From contig NZ_BSPC01000008.1 in NCBI RefSeq assembly GCF_030160835.1, positions 1 through 62,081 of the forward strand: DNA of 62,081 bases. The letters are read 5' to 3'. The stretch comes from Labrys miyagiensis. Lineage in GTDB: Bacteria; Pseudomonadota; Alphaproteobacteria; Rhizobiales; Labraceae. Positions within the stretch are counted from its first letter, which is position 1. Each line of letters opens with the position of its first letter. Below, piece by piece: positions 52,427-61,740 of this stretch. The notes beneath the pieces were generated by a model. It ran no database searches, was not told the DNA's origin, and was given only the letters and a program-made list of their open reading frames with translations. A program made the position numbers and the translations under genes.

Positions 52427-53980
52427 ATGGTTGAGCAGCGGTTGGCTTTTGGTCCCTTTGTTCTCCGTCCTGGGGCGGGAACCCTTTTGCGCCATGGTGA
52501 GCCGGTGCCAATCGGCTATCGCGCGTTTCTTCTGCTGAAAGCCCTTTTGAGCCGCCCAGGCGAAGTGCTCACCAAGTCCGCTCTCATAGATGCCGCCTGG
52601 CAAGGTTCCGCCGTCGAGGAGACGAACCTCTCGGTTCAGATCGCATCGCTCAGGAAGCATCTCGGGACGTCGCCCGATGGTTCAGAGTGGATCACGACGA
52701 TACCACGGGTGGGGTACCGCTTCGTGGGCTCTGTCGAAGGCAACACGGATATCGAGCGCAGGAACGCGGTCGCGTCTTCAATCATGGAAGCTGGAAACGG
52801 GCCCTCATTGGCAGTCCTCCCCTTTGTCAATCTCAGCGACGATCGGGAACAGGAATATTTCGCTGACGGAATGGTCGAAGACATCATCGCAGGGCTCTCC
52901 AGGCTCCGCTGGCTTTCCGTCATCGCCCGCAATTCTACCTTCACATACAAGGGCGATACTCCAGATGTGCGCCAGGTCGCAGCCGACCTCGGTGTGCGCT
53001 ATGTCCTGGAGGGCAGCGTGCGCAAGGCTGGCGACCGTCTCCGCGTCTCGAGCCAGTTGATCGATGCGAGCACTGGCACTCATGTTTGGGCAGATCGTTA
53101 CGACCGAGCGGCAACCGACATATTCGCGGTGCAGGACGAGATCACCGAGAACGTCGTAGCTTCGATCGAACCCCAGCTATACGCAGCGGAGAACCGGCGC
53201 TTCCAAAACAAGCCGCCCGAGAGCATCGATGCGTGGGCCTATGTGATGCGTGCGATGCCTCAACTCTGGACCTGGGGGGAAAGGGAAATCGAGACGGCGC
53301 TGACCAATCTCAAACAGGCGATCGCAATTGATCCGGACTACGCCCGAGCTCGTAGCTTGCTGGCTTGGGCATACATCACGGGGGCCCATATGGGCTGGGT
53401 ACCCCACGCGGATGGCGTTGGTCTCGCCTTGGAGTCGGCCCGCCGCTCGGTGGAACGCGACGGTGAGGATCCATGGGGGCACTTGGCGCTTGGCTTTGTA
53501 CACATGCTATCGCGGCGATCCAGAGCCGCCGTCAATGAGCTGGAAGAGGCCGTCTGGCTAAACCCTAATTTCGCCCTGGGATATCTCGTGCTCGGTGCGG
53601 CTCATGGATTTGCAGGCGCCGGCGACGAGGGACTTCAGCATCTTGCCAAGGCAATGCGGCTCAGTCCGCGCGACCCTCACCAATCGCTTCATCAGTCCGC
53701 GAGTGCGCTTTGCTACTTCGTGACCGGACGGTACGAGAAAAGCATCGTTCAAAACCGGCGCGCGGTACAGCTTCGACCACGGTTCACATCGGCGTGGCGG
53801 ACGCTCGCGGCGGCCGCCGGCAAAACCGGCGATGCTGACACCGCTACGGCGGCGCTCGCCGAAGCAAAACGGCTCCAGCCTGAGCTCTCTGCCGATTGGG
53901 TTGAGAAGTACCATCCGCTCGTCCGTCCGGAGGACCGGGCCATCTATATCGAAGGACTTCGCAAAGCCGGCCTGGGATGA
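52427..53980 (+). CDS. CadC/OmpR-type winged-helix regulator with TPR tail
   Basis: The 517-residue product has an OmpR-type winged helix (about residues 1-100: PIGYRAFLLLKALLSRPGEV, NLSVQIASLRKHLG, TIPRVGYRFVG), then a beta-rich segment (LAVLPFVNLSDD, YVLEGSVRKAGDRLRVSSQL, THVWADRYDR) seen in adenylate-cyclase-associated proteins, and TPR repeats in the last 250 residues. No transmembrane helix is present, unlike CadC. Its target is unknown. Confidence 0.9.
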   Translation: MVEQRLAFGPFVLRPGAGTLLRHGEPVPIGYRAFLLLKALLSRPGEVLTKSALIDAAWQGSAVEETNLSVQIASLRKHLGTSPDGSEWITTIPRVGYRFVGSVEGNTDIERRNAVASSIMEAGNGPSLAVLPFVNLSDDREQEYFADGMVEDIIAGLSRLRWLSVIARNSTFTYKGDTPDVRQVAADLGVRYVLEGSVRKAGDRLRVSSQLIDASTGTHVWADRYDRAATDIFAVQDEITENVVASIEPQLYAAENRRFQNKPPESIDAWAYVMRAMPQLWTWGEREIETALTNLKQAIAIDPDYARARSLLAWAYITGAHMGWVPHADGVGLALESARRSVERDGEDPWGHLALGFVHMLSRRSRAAVNELEEAVWLNPNFALGYLVLGAAHGFAGAGDEGLQHLAKAMRLSPRDPHQSLHQSASALCYFVTGRYEKSIVQNRRAVQLRPRFTSAWRTLAAAAGKTGDADTATAALAEAKRLQPELSADWVEKYHPLVRPEDRAIYIEGLRKAGLG

Positions 53981-54502
53981 GGCGAAGCGTCAATAGCTGC
54001 CCATTCCGAATTCGCAGCACTCATTGAACGAGGGCCGCCTGCCTCGGTTTATCTTGCCGCGATTTCGCGCAGAAGCTTTTGCCGGATGGCTCGTGCAAAA
54101 TCATGGGCAATATTGATTATGACCAAGAAAGCGTCTGGTCCGCCGATAACATGGTCGCGGTAGTAACATCGGCCGCCTGGCCGTTCGGGTCGTATAAATC
54201 GATGCGGAGTCGGTTCAACGCCAGCCCATTCATCGTGATGCCTTGTTCCACGGTCTGATCTCTGACCGGCTCAGGCGGACTGCTTGAGTTATTGGGCCTG
54301 TCTCCTGAAATATCGGTCACGAGAAAATATGATCTGACGGCGCCAATCCTCACGAATAAGATTGCGCAAATACCCTCCGGGTTACCGGGATTTCTTACAA
54401 GACCTCTTTCAGACACTTCGGATTTCCTGTCTGGACTTGTGCACGTAAAAAGCGCACGCTTAATGATATGCAAGTTGGGGTAATCAAACACAGGAGCCGA
54501 AA
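53981..54502. other. Gene-poor stretch
   Basis: A 131-codon minus frame (54117-54512) overlaps the start of the next gene and has no recognised domain; its composition is unremarkable. I do not call it as a gene with confidence. No repeats or hairpins were noticed. Confidence 0.45.
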
Positions 54503-54952
54503 ATGTCCGCAAGCAGCACTTTTCTGGTCGCGAGTCTCTTTGTTATTTCCGCTCTGAGTGCACCTGCGATAGCGGCGGATGAGCCAAAACTCCAGCCGCT
54601 CAAGTTCTCCAAAGACTGCAGCAATTACTCCGGCGAGACCCCTAGCTTTTGTACGATTGTTGAATCAACCTTGAAAGAGATACCAGTTGGCACAAAAGTT
54701 CTTTACTACGGCCCCGTAACCAACAGCCCCCTCTTTACCAGTAGTTCCGTTGTTCTCGCAGTAGCGCCAGGTGATTCCACGATAGGATATTGCATCGTCT
54801 ATGACACCGCGACTCCGCCCACCGGACACTGCGCATTCTCGGCCGGAAGTGGGTCGTTGGCAGGTTTCCAGGCTATCCTCAACGTTACGGTCGACGACAA
54901 GAAGATCTGGCATTGGGAGGGCGGCTATATTCTTGGAGCAGCACCCAAGTAG
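54503..54952 (+). CDS. Exported protein of unknown function
   Basis: The 149-residue product has an aggag Shine-Dalgarno, a signal peptide (cleavage after PAIAADE, near residue 25) and four Cys in the mature part. LYYGPVTNSPLFTSSSVVLA and HCAFSAGSGSLAGF suggest a small beta-barrel of the allene-oxide-cyclase-like type. Function unknown. Confidence 0.65.
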   Translation: MSASSTFLVASLFVISALSAPAIAADEPKLQPLKFSKDCSNYSGETPSFCTIVESTLKEIPVGTKVLYYGPVTNSPLFTSSSVVLAVAPGDSTIGYCIVYDTATPPTGHCAFSAGSGSLAGFQAILNVTVDDKKIWHWEGGYILGAAPK

Positions 54953-55223
54953 GGGCAGAACAAGAGCAGTTCGAAATCGCGCGCTGAACAGTAAAGTGCC
55001 CCCGATTTTAGGCCAGCGGGTGCTGGAATTTTCCAAGGTTAGGGCTCATCCCGGCGGCGCCGCCGGAGAGCTGTTCGCGGAGCGCAGCGCTAGATCCCGA
55101 CGCGAGTGGAAGGTCGCGGCAAATGCGGCCGGCGTCGTCCAGCCGAGCTTCGAGTGCGGGCGCCTGATTTAGCGCCCAACTTTTGGGACTATATTGCAAT
55201 GGCTACTGAGGAAGACCTCCCGA

Positions 55224-56047
55224 GGGTGTTGTCAGACTAACCCTAAGTTGTCTCTGCCAGATGCACGGAGGTCAAACCGAGGCTCGGTTTAGGCCGCGAC
55301 GGTCCGCCCTTCGGCCAGGGCGGCCGAGCGTCTCTGTTTGTATATTTGTCGGCTGACGAGGTGGCGCTCCGAATAAAAATGATTGTGGATCTGGCCGTGG
55401 ACGACGACGAATTTCTGAAGCGTCGTCGTCCTGCGGAATTTGAGCATCGCCGCTTCTCGTCGTCGAAACGGTTGATGGGAATTCTCGGCCCGATTGTTCC
55501 GCCAGCGACCGATTTCGCGGCGTTTGAGGTCGCCGATCTCCCGCATGGCCGCGCCGTAGGAGTGCAAGCCGTCGGTGACGATGAATTCAGGACGGACTTA
55601 GCGCTTCATCGCTTTCTTGAGGAATTTCAAGGCACCGGCCTTGTCCCGCGTCTTGCTGACGCAGAACTCCAAGACCTCGCCTTCGTGATCGACGGCCCGC
55701 CAAAGATAGTGGGGCTTACCGTTGACCTTCACGAAAACCTCATCGACGTGCCATCGCCAGCGGCTGAAGTTTCCAGCCCTCACCCGCCTTTTGCGGATTT
55801 CGCCAGCGAACAACGGGCCAAAGCGGTCCCACCAAAATCTCACCGTGTCATGGCAGATGTCGATGCCCCGTTCATGCAGCAGGTCCTCCACATTCCTCAA
55901 TGACAACGGGTAGCGAACGTACATCATTATCGCGAGGCGGATCACGTCTGGCGACGAATTGAAATAGCGAAACGGATTGAGTTTGGCGCGCGCCATCCCC
56001 GCTCCCTACCCTACGCCGCCACCTCGGCAATTTTGCTCTGACAGGGC
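55224..56047 (-). mobile_element. IS6-family element, copy 2
   Basis: The right end is gctctgacagggcc (about 56034-56047), the left end gggtgttgtcagactaa near 55224-55240; TGTCAGA is the shared core. Size is about 824 bp. It lies in the same orientation as copy 1 and encloses 3.6 kb with the CadC-like gene. Confidence 0.75.
55289..55996 (-). pseudogene. IS6-family transposase with an in-frame stop
   Basis: The frame is continuous (MARAKLNPFRYFNSS to AEGRTVAA) except for TAA at 55598-55600, where copy 1 has TAT. HVDEVFVKVN, IVTDGL and ENSHQ hold the DDE acids. The first 132 residues end just before the second catalytic Asp, so the product is inactive without readthrough. Confidence 0.88.
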
Positions 56048-56082
56048 CATCACGCCTTTAACTCGGGGCACCAACGCCATTT

Positions 56083-57048
56083 TTATGTTGACTGGATTGC
56101 AGAGAGCTTCCAATCGGCCCCGGCTCTTCGAGCGAATGTCCATACTTCGGTGGCTTCCGTGGCATTCTTCGTGTCGCCCTCGACTACTTTCCCACTCGCA
56201 CGATCGAGTGTTGCATCGACGCTCGAATAACGCATCGCGAGAGTCGCGTACTCAGTGTTATCTTCTCGCCACGCTTCGGCGAGGTTGCCTTGCAGAAGGC
56301 GGACATCGGAAACGCTGTTGCGCACCCCGCGAGTCGCGTTTTCACCCAGCTCTTCCGCCAGATATGACATAGCCTCGGGCGTTGTTCGGCTTCGAAGCGC
56401 CGCATAATCCTCTCGGCCATAGGCAGACTGGATTTCATCCAGGAGTCTTTCGAAAGTATCGAAATCATCCCGAGCTAGCCCGATCTCATCGATGCCGCGC
56501 GGTGGAGCAGAGGCCGCCTGCCTTGCCGGAGCCGGGGAGGAGCCCAAGCCCGCCAACCCATTGAACACGCCTTGCCCATTGGGTGCGGAAGCTGAGGAAG
56601 CCTGTCCTTGGCGCCCCCGGATAAAGCGCATCACCAGCATTATCGCTCCGACGATGATTCCGATTTGCAGCAGCATACCCAGGATGCCCGCTCCTCCGCC
56701 GAAACCATACCCGAGAAGCGCCCCTACCAAGCCGCCCACCAACAGCCCTCCAACGAGCGAACCGCCGAAATTGCTAAAAATGCCGGGGCGTGGCGCAGTG
56801 CCCTGCGGTTGGTTCGGGGTCGTCTGGTTGATTTGAGGCTGCGGCGTCATCGACCGCTGGATGGGAGCAGCAGGCGTGGGGGCCACCGTTGTCGTTGGTG
56901 GGGCTTGAAAGGTCCGTGTTCCGCGGCTACCGAAGCCACCCCCGGAGGCACGCCGGGCATCGGCATGCTCGGCCCCTGCAAACAACGCCAGCAGCAAAAT
57001 TGCCAAGACTGAAACAAATTGCCGACAATCGAAGGCACTCAAGCGCAT
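56083..57048 (-). CDS. Tim44-like-domain membrane protein
   Basis: The 321-residue product has an N-terminal signal or anchor, a Pro/Gln-rich linker, two Gly-rich hydrophobic helices (VGGLLVGGLVGALLGYGFGG and an adjacent one) and a C-terminal Tim44-like domain (about 190-320). I chose ATG 57048; an earlier in-frame start at 57108 exists. Function in bacteria is poorly defined; it probably localises to the envelope. Confidence 0.85.
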   Translation of the reverse strand: MRLSAFDCRQFVSVLAILLLALFAGAEHADARRASGGGFGSRGTRTFQAPPTTTVAPTPAAPIQRSMTPQPQINQTTPNQPQGTAPRPGIFSNFGGSLVGGLLVGGLVGALLGYGFGGGAGILGMLLQIGIIVGAIMLVMRFIRGRQGQASSASAPNGQGVFNGLAGLGSSPAPARQAASAPPRGIDEIGLARDDFDTFERLLDEIQSAYGREDYAALRSRTTPEAMSYLAEELGENATRGVRNSVSDVRLLQGNLAEAWREDNTEYATLAMRYSSVDATLDRASGKVVEGDTKNATEATEVWTFARRAGADWKLSAIQST

Positions 57049-57294
57049 CGACAGCATCTCCCGCGCACATACGCGCACCACTGGCATATGGGGATGACAC
57101 CTCCACAAGTCGAGCCCAGGCCAGGATAGCGGCAGAGCGTGTCACGACACACGTCATTCGCCACTCTCGCAACGGCGTCCTACTCTTGGGCGTCATAGCA
57201 TCTCTAGGAAAGTGACGCGTCGCGATAGCGAAGGCCGACGCAGATACGTGTGTCCGATCCTATGGGCGGCGTGGTTGCGGGGCAGGATAGAGCC

Positions 57295-57326
57295 ATGCGA
57301 CTTCCGTCACCTATCGGAAGTCGCAT
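57295..57326. repeat. Perfect 12-8-12 inverted repeat
   Basis: Arms atgcgacttccg (57295-57306) and cggaagtcgcat (57315-57326) enclose the asymmetric 8-bp spacer tcacctat. The layout resembles core sites of lox-type tyrosine recombinases. No recombinase gene is in the window. Confidence 0.7.
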
Positions 57327-57519
57327 AACGTCCCCTGTCCGGTTTACCCCAGAAACTCAGCGTTCTCGCGGAGTTCGATCAGCGTCGGGCCGTCTGGGGC
57401 AAAGGCGGCAGTGGTAGCCGTCTCAGGCTCTGCGAAACGATTGGGGCGTGCCGTGTGGCACCCATAAGCCGCAGCGAGCTTGAACCGCGCCGGGTTTGCC
57501 GGAGGCAGTTTCGTTTGAG

Positions 57520-58425
57520 TCACGCCGCTTCGGCGAACTCGGCTTCTTGCGCCCAGTAGAGCGCTTCAGCCTCGGCCGGCGGGATATTCCCGATCGGCTC
57601 GAGTAGCCTTCGATTATTGAACCAGTCGACCCATTCCAATGTCGCCATCTCAACCTCGCTCATGGTGCGCCGTGAGGAGCGTCGATGGATCACCTCGGCC
57701 TTGTAAAGACCATTAATGGTCTCCGCCATGGCATTGTCGTAGCTGTCGCCGACGCTGCCGACCGAAGGCTCGACGCCGGCCTCCTTCAATCGATCGGTAT
57801 ATTTTATCGAGACATACTGCACGCCCCGATCGGAATGATGGACGAGCCCTGCTTGCTTGAGAGGCCTGCGGGCATGCAGGGCTTGCTCCAGGGCATCCAG
57901 CACGAAGGTGGACTGCATGGAGGTGGAGGCCTTCCAGCCGACAATGCGGCGGGCAAAGGCATCGATCACAAAGGCCACGTAAACGAAGCCCGACCAGGTC
58001 GAGACATAGGTAAAATCCGGCAGCCACAAGGCATTGGGACGCTTCGCCGTGAAGTTGCGATTGACCTTGTCCTGCGGGCAAGGTGTTGCCGGCGAACTCA
58101 CCGTCGTCTTGACCCCCTTGCCTCGAATAACCCCTTGCAAGCCCATGCGTTTCATCAAGCGGCCGACCGTGCAGCGCGCCACCTGACGCCCCTCCCGGCC
58201 CAGTTGGTGCCAGATCTTGCGCACGCCGTAGACCGACAGGTTTTCGTGATGAACCCGCTCGATCTCATCGCAAAGCCTGTCATCCCGCCGATCACGCTCC
58301 GGCCGGCGAGCCGGATCGGCTTGGCGGGCCGCATGCTCCCAATAGGTGGAAGGGGCGATCGGCAACACCTTGCAAATCGGCTCGACCCCATACTCCGAGC
58401 GATGCTCATCGATGAACGCCTTCAT
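57520..58425 (-). CDS. IS3-family transposase ORFB
   Basis: The 301-residue product (ATG 58425) has HTH_21-like and rve domains. The DDE acids are visible: [16 protein letters not shown] and [13 protein letters not shown]. The reading frame is open, so it could be expressed, but without ORFA and the right end the element is unlikely to transpose on its own. Confidence 0.92.
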   Translation of the reverse strand: MKAFIDEHRSEYGVEPICKVLPIAPSTYWEHAARQADPARRPERDRRDDRLCDEIERVHHENLSVYGVRKIWHQLGREGRQVARCTVGRLMKRMGLQGVIRGKGVKTTVSSPATPCPQDKVNRNFTAKRPNALWLPDFTYVSTWSGFVYVAFVIDAFARRIVGWKASTSMQSTFVLDALEQALHARRPLKQAGLVHHSDRGVQYVSIKYTDRLKEAGVEPSVGSVGDSYDNAMAETINGLYKAEVIHRRSSRRTMSEVEMATLEWVDWFNNRRLLEPIGNIPPAEAEALYWAQEAEFAEAA

Positions 58426-58620
58426 GGCTTGAACCGGCGGTCGAACTCCCCTTGCCCGACAGGCGCATGCTTGCATGCGCCGAAAGGGGCCTGGGCAAAA
58501 TACGCCGATGCCTTGCGCAGGATCTCGTTCGCCTGGCGAAGCTCGCGGTTCTCCCGCTCAAGCTCCCGGATCCGCGATTGTTCCGTGCTCGTCGGGCCGG
58601 GGCGAACCCCGTCGTCCCGC
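58422..58620 (-). pseudogene. C-terminal remnant of IS3 ORFA
   Basis: The frame reads [19 protein letters not shown], the leucine-zipper segment of IS3 ORFA, and its stop (TGA at 58422-58424) overlaps the ORFB start. The N-terminal HTH part is missing; sequence to the right is IS6-type. Confidence 0.8.
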
Positions 58621-58670
58621 TCTGCCTACCCTATGCCGCCACCTTGGGCAATTTGCTCTGACACAGCCCC
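58620..58670. mobile_element. Isolated IS6-family terminus
   Basis: The sequence ggcaatttgctctgacacag (58647-58666), preceded by ctaccctatgccgccacc, repeats the right end of copies 1 and 2. It is joined directly to the IS3 ORFA fragment; the rest of the IS6 element is missing, so this is a scar of an IS6-mediated deletion. Confidence 0.8.
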
Positions 58671-58676
58671 TTCCGC

Positions 58677-60215
58677 CTATAGTTGGACGTCGGCAAAGAT
58701 CGCTTCGATCTGTGCCGCTTCTACATCCGTCAGAGCGGCGAACTCTTTTTCACGGGCGCGCTTGGAAAGCACACCACCATTCTGCCGGAGGAACCGAAAC
58801 AGAAGGTCGAGCAGCCTGTCCGGCATGTCCGCAATCGCGGACACGCGCGCCTTGAACTGATCGTACGCTCTCAGAAACGCGGTTTCGGCCGGCAGATCGA
58901 CATCGATTGTCCGCGCCACGCATGAAAACAGAAACTCAGCATGCTGCGTCGCGTCGAAATATCTGTAAAAATCAGCCGTATCATTCAACACCACGACATT
59001 GTTGCGGTCGGTTGGCTGCCACCGGATAAGCGGCAACAGGCGTTGCGAATAGCTCTCCAGCATTCGGCGGTATTCGTCGATGCGGTCGAGAATGACGGCA
59101 GAGACGGGAAATACCACTCCCGGCGGATTGAACCCCCGCTCCGCCAACACATGGTGGATCAGAAAACGATGCAGACGGCCGTTTCCGTCCTCAAACGGAT
59201 GAATATAGACAAAGCCAAAGGCCAGCATCGCCGCCGCCAGCACGGGATCGAGTGCGCGCGCGGCGGTGCGGTCGAAGACAATCAACCCTTCCACGAGATC
59301 CGCCAGATCTTCATGGCGCGCGCTGATATGGTCGGGTATGGGCGCGCCCGTGCCCCTGTCGTGCTCGCCGACAAACCCGCCTTCAGTGCGCAGGCCAAGA
59401 TGAACGAAGCGCGCGTCGCCGATCACGATCCGTTGCAGGCGGAGTAATTCCTCTCGGTCGATCGGACGCCGTCCGGCTTCGACAATGGCTTGCCCCCATC
59501 GCTGGATACGCTCCTGCGGCGGGTCTTCCCCTTCGATCTGGAAGCTGGAGCGCGAGTCTTTCAGCAACAAAAAGGCGGCAGTCCGGGCCAGCAGGTCGGC
59601 GGGCACGTCGGCGACAAGCGCCCGCGCCTGGTCCGCGAGATTGCGCGCAACGAAACCTTCAAGCGTCGGCGTCCTGAAGATCATCGGGCAGAAGGCGGGC
59701 GTGCCGGGCAGATTGTTTTTGACGCGGTGGCGCGTTGAGTTGGTGCCATCCGCCGCCCATTGCTGGTCGGGATCGACGACAAGCGCATAGGCACCGGCCG
59801 TCGCGTCCGGAAGATCGAGACTCGCCTGCAAGAGCCACTCATACAAGAACCAGACGCGGCGAGCGAACCTCCCGGTCGGAGCCGCATGCACCATGGCGGC
59901 GATCGGCTCTGGTCCTGTCTGGCGGAACAAAGCTTTCAAAGCACACAGATCGAGCCCTTCGTAACGAAGTGCGAAAGTCAGATGGCCAGTGAGGCTATCG
60001 TCGGGACGGTGGCGTGGTGTATAAATCCGCCAATTGTCGGCCTCATAGATTTTGTACCGCTGGCCTATGGCGGCGAGCGTCAGCGGCACGGGAACGGCCA
60101 GGTCGTAAGCGTCGATCAGCGCGGCATAGCCCACCGGCTGCGCCTCTTCAGGCAGCCGCCGGTCATGAAAAACGGTAACAGCTCCTGAAAATCGATTCCG
60201 GGGAGCGTCGGTCAT
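58677..60215 (-). CDS. Fic-domain protein with its own inhibitory motif
   Basis: The 512-residue product has the catalytic Fic motif HPFEDGNGRLHR (about residues 339-350) and an N-terminal inhibitory motif SFQIEG (about 224-229, S/T-xxx-E-G type), so it is a class II-type Fic AMP-transferase. A winged-helix-like C-terminal region follows. ATG 60215 was chosen; TTG 60224 is in frame. The start overlaps the fourth of the four repeats upstream. It could act as a host- or self-directed AMPylase and as a toxin. Confidence 0.9.
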   Translation of the reverse strand: MTDAPRNRFSGAVTVFHDRRLPEEAQPVGYAALIDAYDLAVPVPLTLAAIGQRYKIYEADNWRIYTPRHRPDDSLTGHLTFALRYEGLDLCALKALFRQTGPEPIAAMVHAAPTGRFARRVWFLYEWLLQASLDLPDATAGAYALVVDPDQQWAADGTNSTRHRVKNNLPGTPAFCPMIFRTPTLEGFVARNLADQARALVADVPADLLARTAAFLLLKDSRSSFQIEGEDPPQERIQRWGQAIVEAGRRPIDREELLRLQRIVIGDARFVHLGLRTEGGFVGEHDRGTGAPIPDHISARHEDLADLVEGLIVFDRTAARALDPVLAAAMLAFGFVYIHPFEDGNGRLHRFLIHHVLAERGFNPPGVVFPVSAVILDRIDEYRRMLESYSQRLLPLIRWQPTDRNNVVVLNDTADFYRYFDATQHAEFLFSCVARTIDVDLPAETAFLRAYDQFKARVSAIADMPDRLLDLLFRFLRQNGGVLSKRAREKEFAALTDVEAAQIEAIFADVQL

Positions 60216-60328
60216 GAATTTCAATACCTATAGTCGAATAACAATACTAAAACCCATACTGCCATGAAAATCGATAACTTTCCATGAAAATCGATAACAA
60301 TTCCGCCTAATCCATGAATTTCGATAAC
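60212..60328. repeat. Iterated 17-bp direct repeats upstream of fic
   Basis: Copies start at 60212 (tcatgaatttcaatacc), 60262 and 60282 (both ccatgaaaatcgataac), and 60312 (ccatgaatttcgataac). Start-to-start distances are 50, 20 and 30 bp, all multiples of 10, so the sites lie on one face of the helix. The last overlaps the fic start. They are probable operator sites. Confidence 0.75.
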
Positions 60329-60425
60329 ACGGCCAGACGATCGGCGGATGATCTGCACCCATTGACGGGCGTACCAATGCCGATCCGACCGTCGCTCATC
60401 GGCCGCCCATCATGATGGCCGGCAG

Positions 60426-61230
60426 GGCATTGTCACGGGAACCCAAGTGAGGCGCACGTTCAGTCAGCGGACGTTAGGCTCAGGCGGCCGCGGCTGCAGT
60501 CTGCCACTGTTGGTCGGCCTCGACACGTAAGCGCCGCAGCGTGGCACGAGAGACCAGATGACGCTGGAGGTTAAAGGTGTTGTAGACGGCGGCGTGGATC
60601 GAGAGGAAGCGTTGGGCGGACCCGGGTGACTTGAACCTCTGCATCTTCCGCTCTCGCCGCCGCACGACTTGATGCGAGTTTTCCGCCCGGTTGTTCTTGC
60701 GTAGACCCAGCTCATGATGCCCCGAAAGGCCCAGTTCCCTGTGTGCGGCTCCGTAGGAGGCAAGCTTGTCAGTCACAAGCATTTTGGGAGCAAAGCCCTG
60801 TTTCTTCAGGAGCTTGCGCATAAGCTTCAAGGCAGCAACCTTGTCCCGCGTCGATTGCACCAGCACGTCGAGGATCTCGCCTTCGCAGTCGACGGCTCGC
60901 CACAAGAACAAGCGTCGGCCCTGAATTGAGACAACCATTTCGTCCAGGTGCCATGTGGCCGAAGGCTGGGGCCGTAGTTGACGCAGGTTCCGAGCAAAGG
61001 CGGGCCCGAACTTGAGTACCCACCTTCGGATTGTCTCGTAGGAGACTTCGAGACCGCGCTCGGCCAGCAGCTCCTCGACATCTCGATAGCTCAAGGTGAA
61101 GCGCAGATAGAGCCACACACCATGACGAATGATCTCGGGCGGGAATTGGTGACGAGCGTAGGAAATCGGCTGCATGCCCCTTGCCCTATCGCAGCACGCC
61201 GCACAGCGTCAAAGGTCCCGTGACAATGCC
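60426..61230 (-). mobile_element. IS6-family element, copy 3 (intact)
   Basis: Perfect 15-bp terminal inverted repeats ggcattgtcacggga (60426-60440) and its complement (61216-61230) bound an 805-bp element. The flanking 8 bp (gccggcag and tcggcgaa) do not match, so no target duplication is seen. It belongs to a different IS6 subgroup than copies 1 and 2. Confidence 0.9.
60480..61175 (-). CDS. IS6-family transposase
   Basis: The 231-residue product has the DDE acids in HLDEMVVSIQ, LVTDKL and ENSHQ, with an N-terminal HTH (SYRDVEELLAERGLEVSYET). The frame is uninterrupted, so it may be functional. It lies inside 15-bp terminal repeats. Confidence 0.93.
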   Translation of the reverse strand: MQPISYARHQFPPEIIRHGVWLYLRFTLSYRDVEELLAERGLEVSYETIRRWVLKFGPAFARNLRQLRPQPSATWHLDEMVVSIQGRRLFLWRAVDCEGEILDVLVQSTRDKVAALKLMRKLLKKQGFAPKMLVTDKLASYGAAHRELGLSGHHELGLRKNNRAENSHQVVRRRERKMQRFKSPGSAQRFLSIHAAVYNTFNLQRHLVSRATLRRLRVEADQQWQTAAAAA

Positions 61231-61740
61231 TCGGCGAACACCCAGAAGATCTCGCCTTCGGTCGACTATCTTCCCATCTTTCACCTGTGCCGCGGCGCCT
61301 GCTATCCTTGCGGTTCCATTCCGGGAGCCGCCTTCATGTCGCTCGCCACCGCCATCCTCTTCGGCAAGATCACCAAGAGTGTTGCGACGCTGCTCGCAAT
61401 CGCCAACGGCAAGGACCTGGGCGACCGCCGCCTCGGTCCTTGGCCATATACTGGTGCGCACGCACAATGGTGCGATCCAGCATTCTCCTTTGTCGTGGTC
61501 AGTATGTGAATTGGCAGTTGAATTGGATGCCGATCGGGACGCGAGGGCTCTGCTGTTGGTACGGATGCTGTGGTTAATTTATGACGCCGATTAACACGTA
61601 GGAATACCCGATAGAGGTCCGTGGGTGACAGTGTGGAAGTCCAAGGATACGGGCCGAACACTGTGGGAGGCTCGGCTCACCTTGACCAGGTGCAGAACGG
61701 ATTGCGAAGCTAGTCCCGTTCTTGAACGATCGCGAGACCG
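61231..61740. other. Gene-poor stretch right of IS6 copy 3
   Basis: Several frames of about 90-110 codons cross this 510-nt interval on both strands, but none shows a recognisable domain or a good ribosome site. The interval probably holds sequence truncated by the IS and the promoter of the next gene. Confidence 0.45.

Larger units (their letters stand above)
57480..58620 (-). mobile_element. IS3-family element, truncated
   Basis: The left terminus is near 57480 (tgaaccgcgccgggtttgcc), a typical IS3-type end. ORFB and the end of ORFA are present, but the ORFA start is replaced by the IS6-type fragment at 58620-58670, so the element is truncated at its right end. Confidence 0.75.

Noticed and set aside
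54117-54512. 131-codon minus frame
   Set aside because: It overlaps the start of the exported protein gene at 54503 and has no recognised domain or ribosome site.
57685-58860. 391-codon plus-strand frame
   Set aside because: It is antisense to the IS3 ORFB transposase and runs into the Fic gene; the transposase has the DDE residues.
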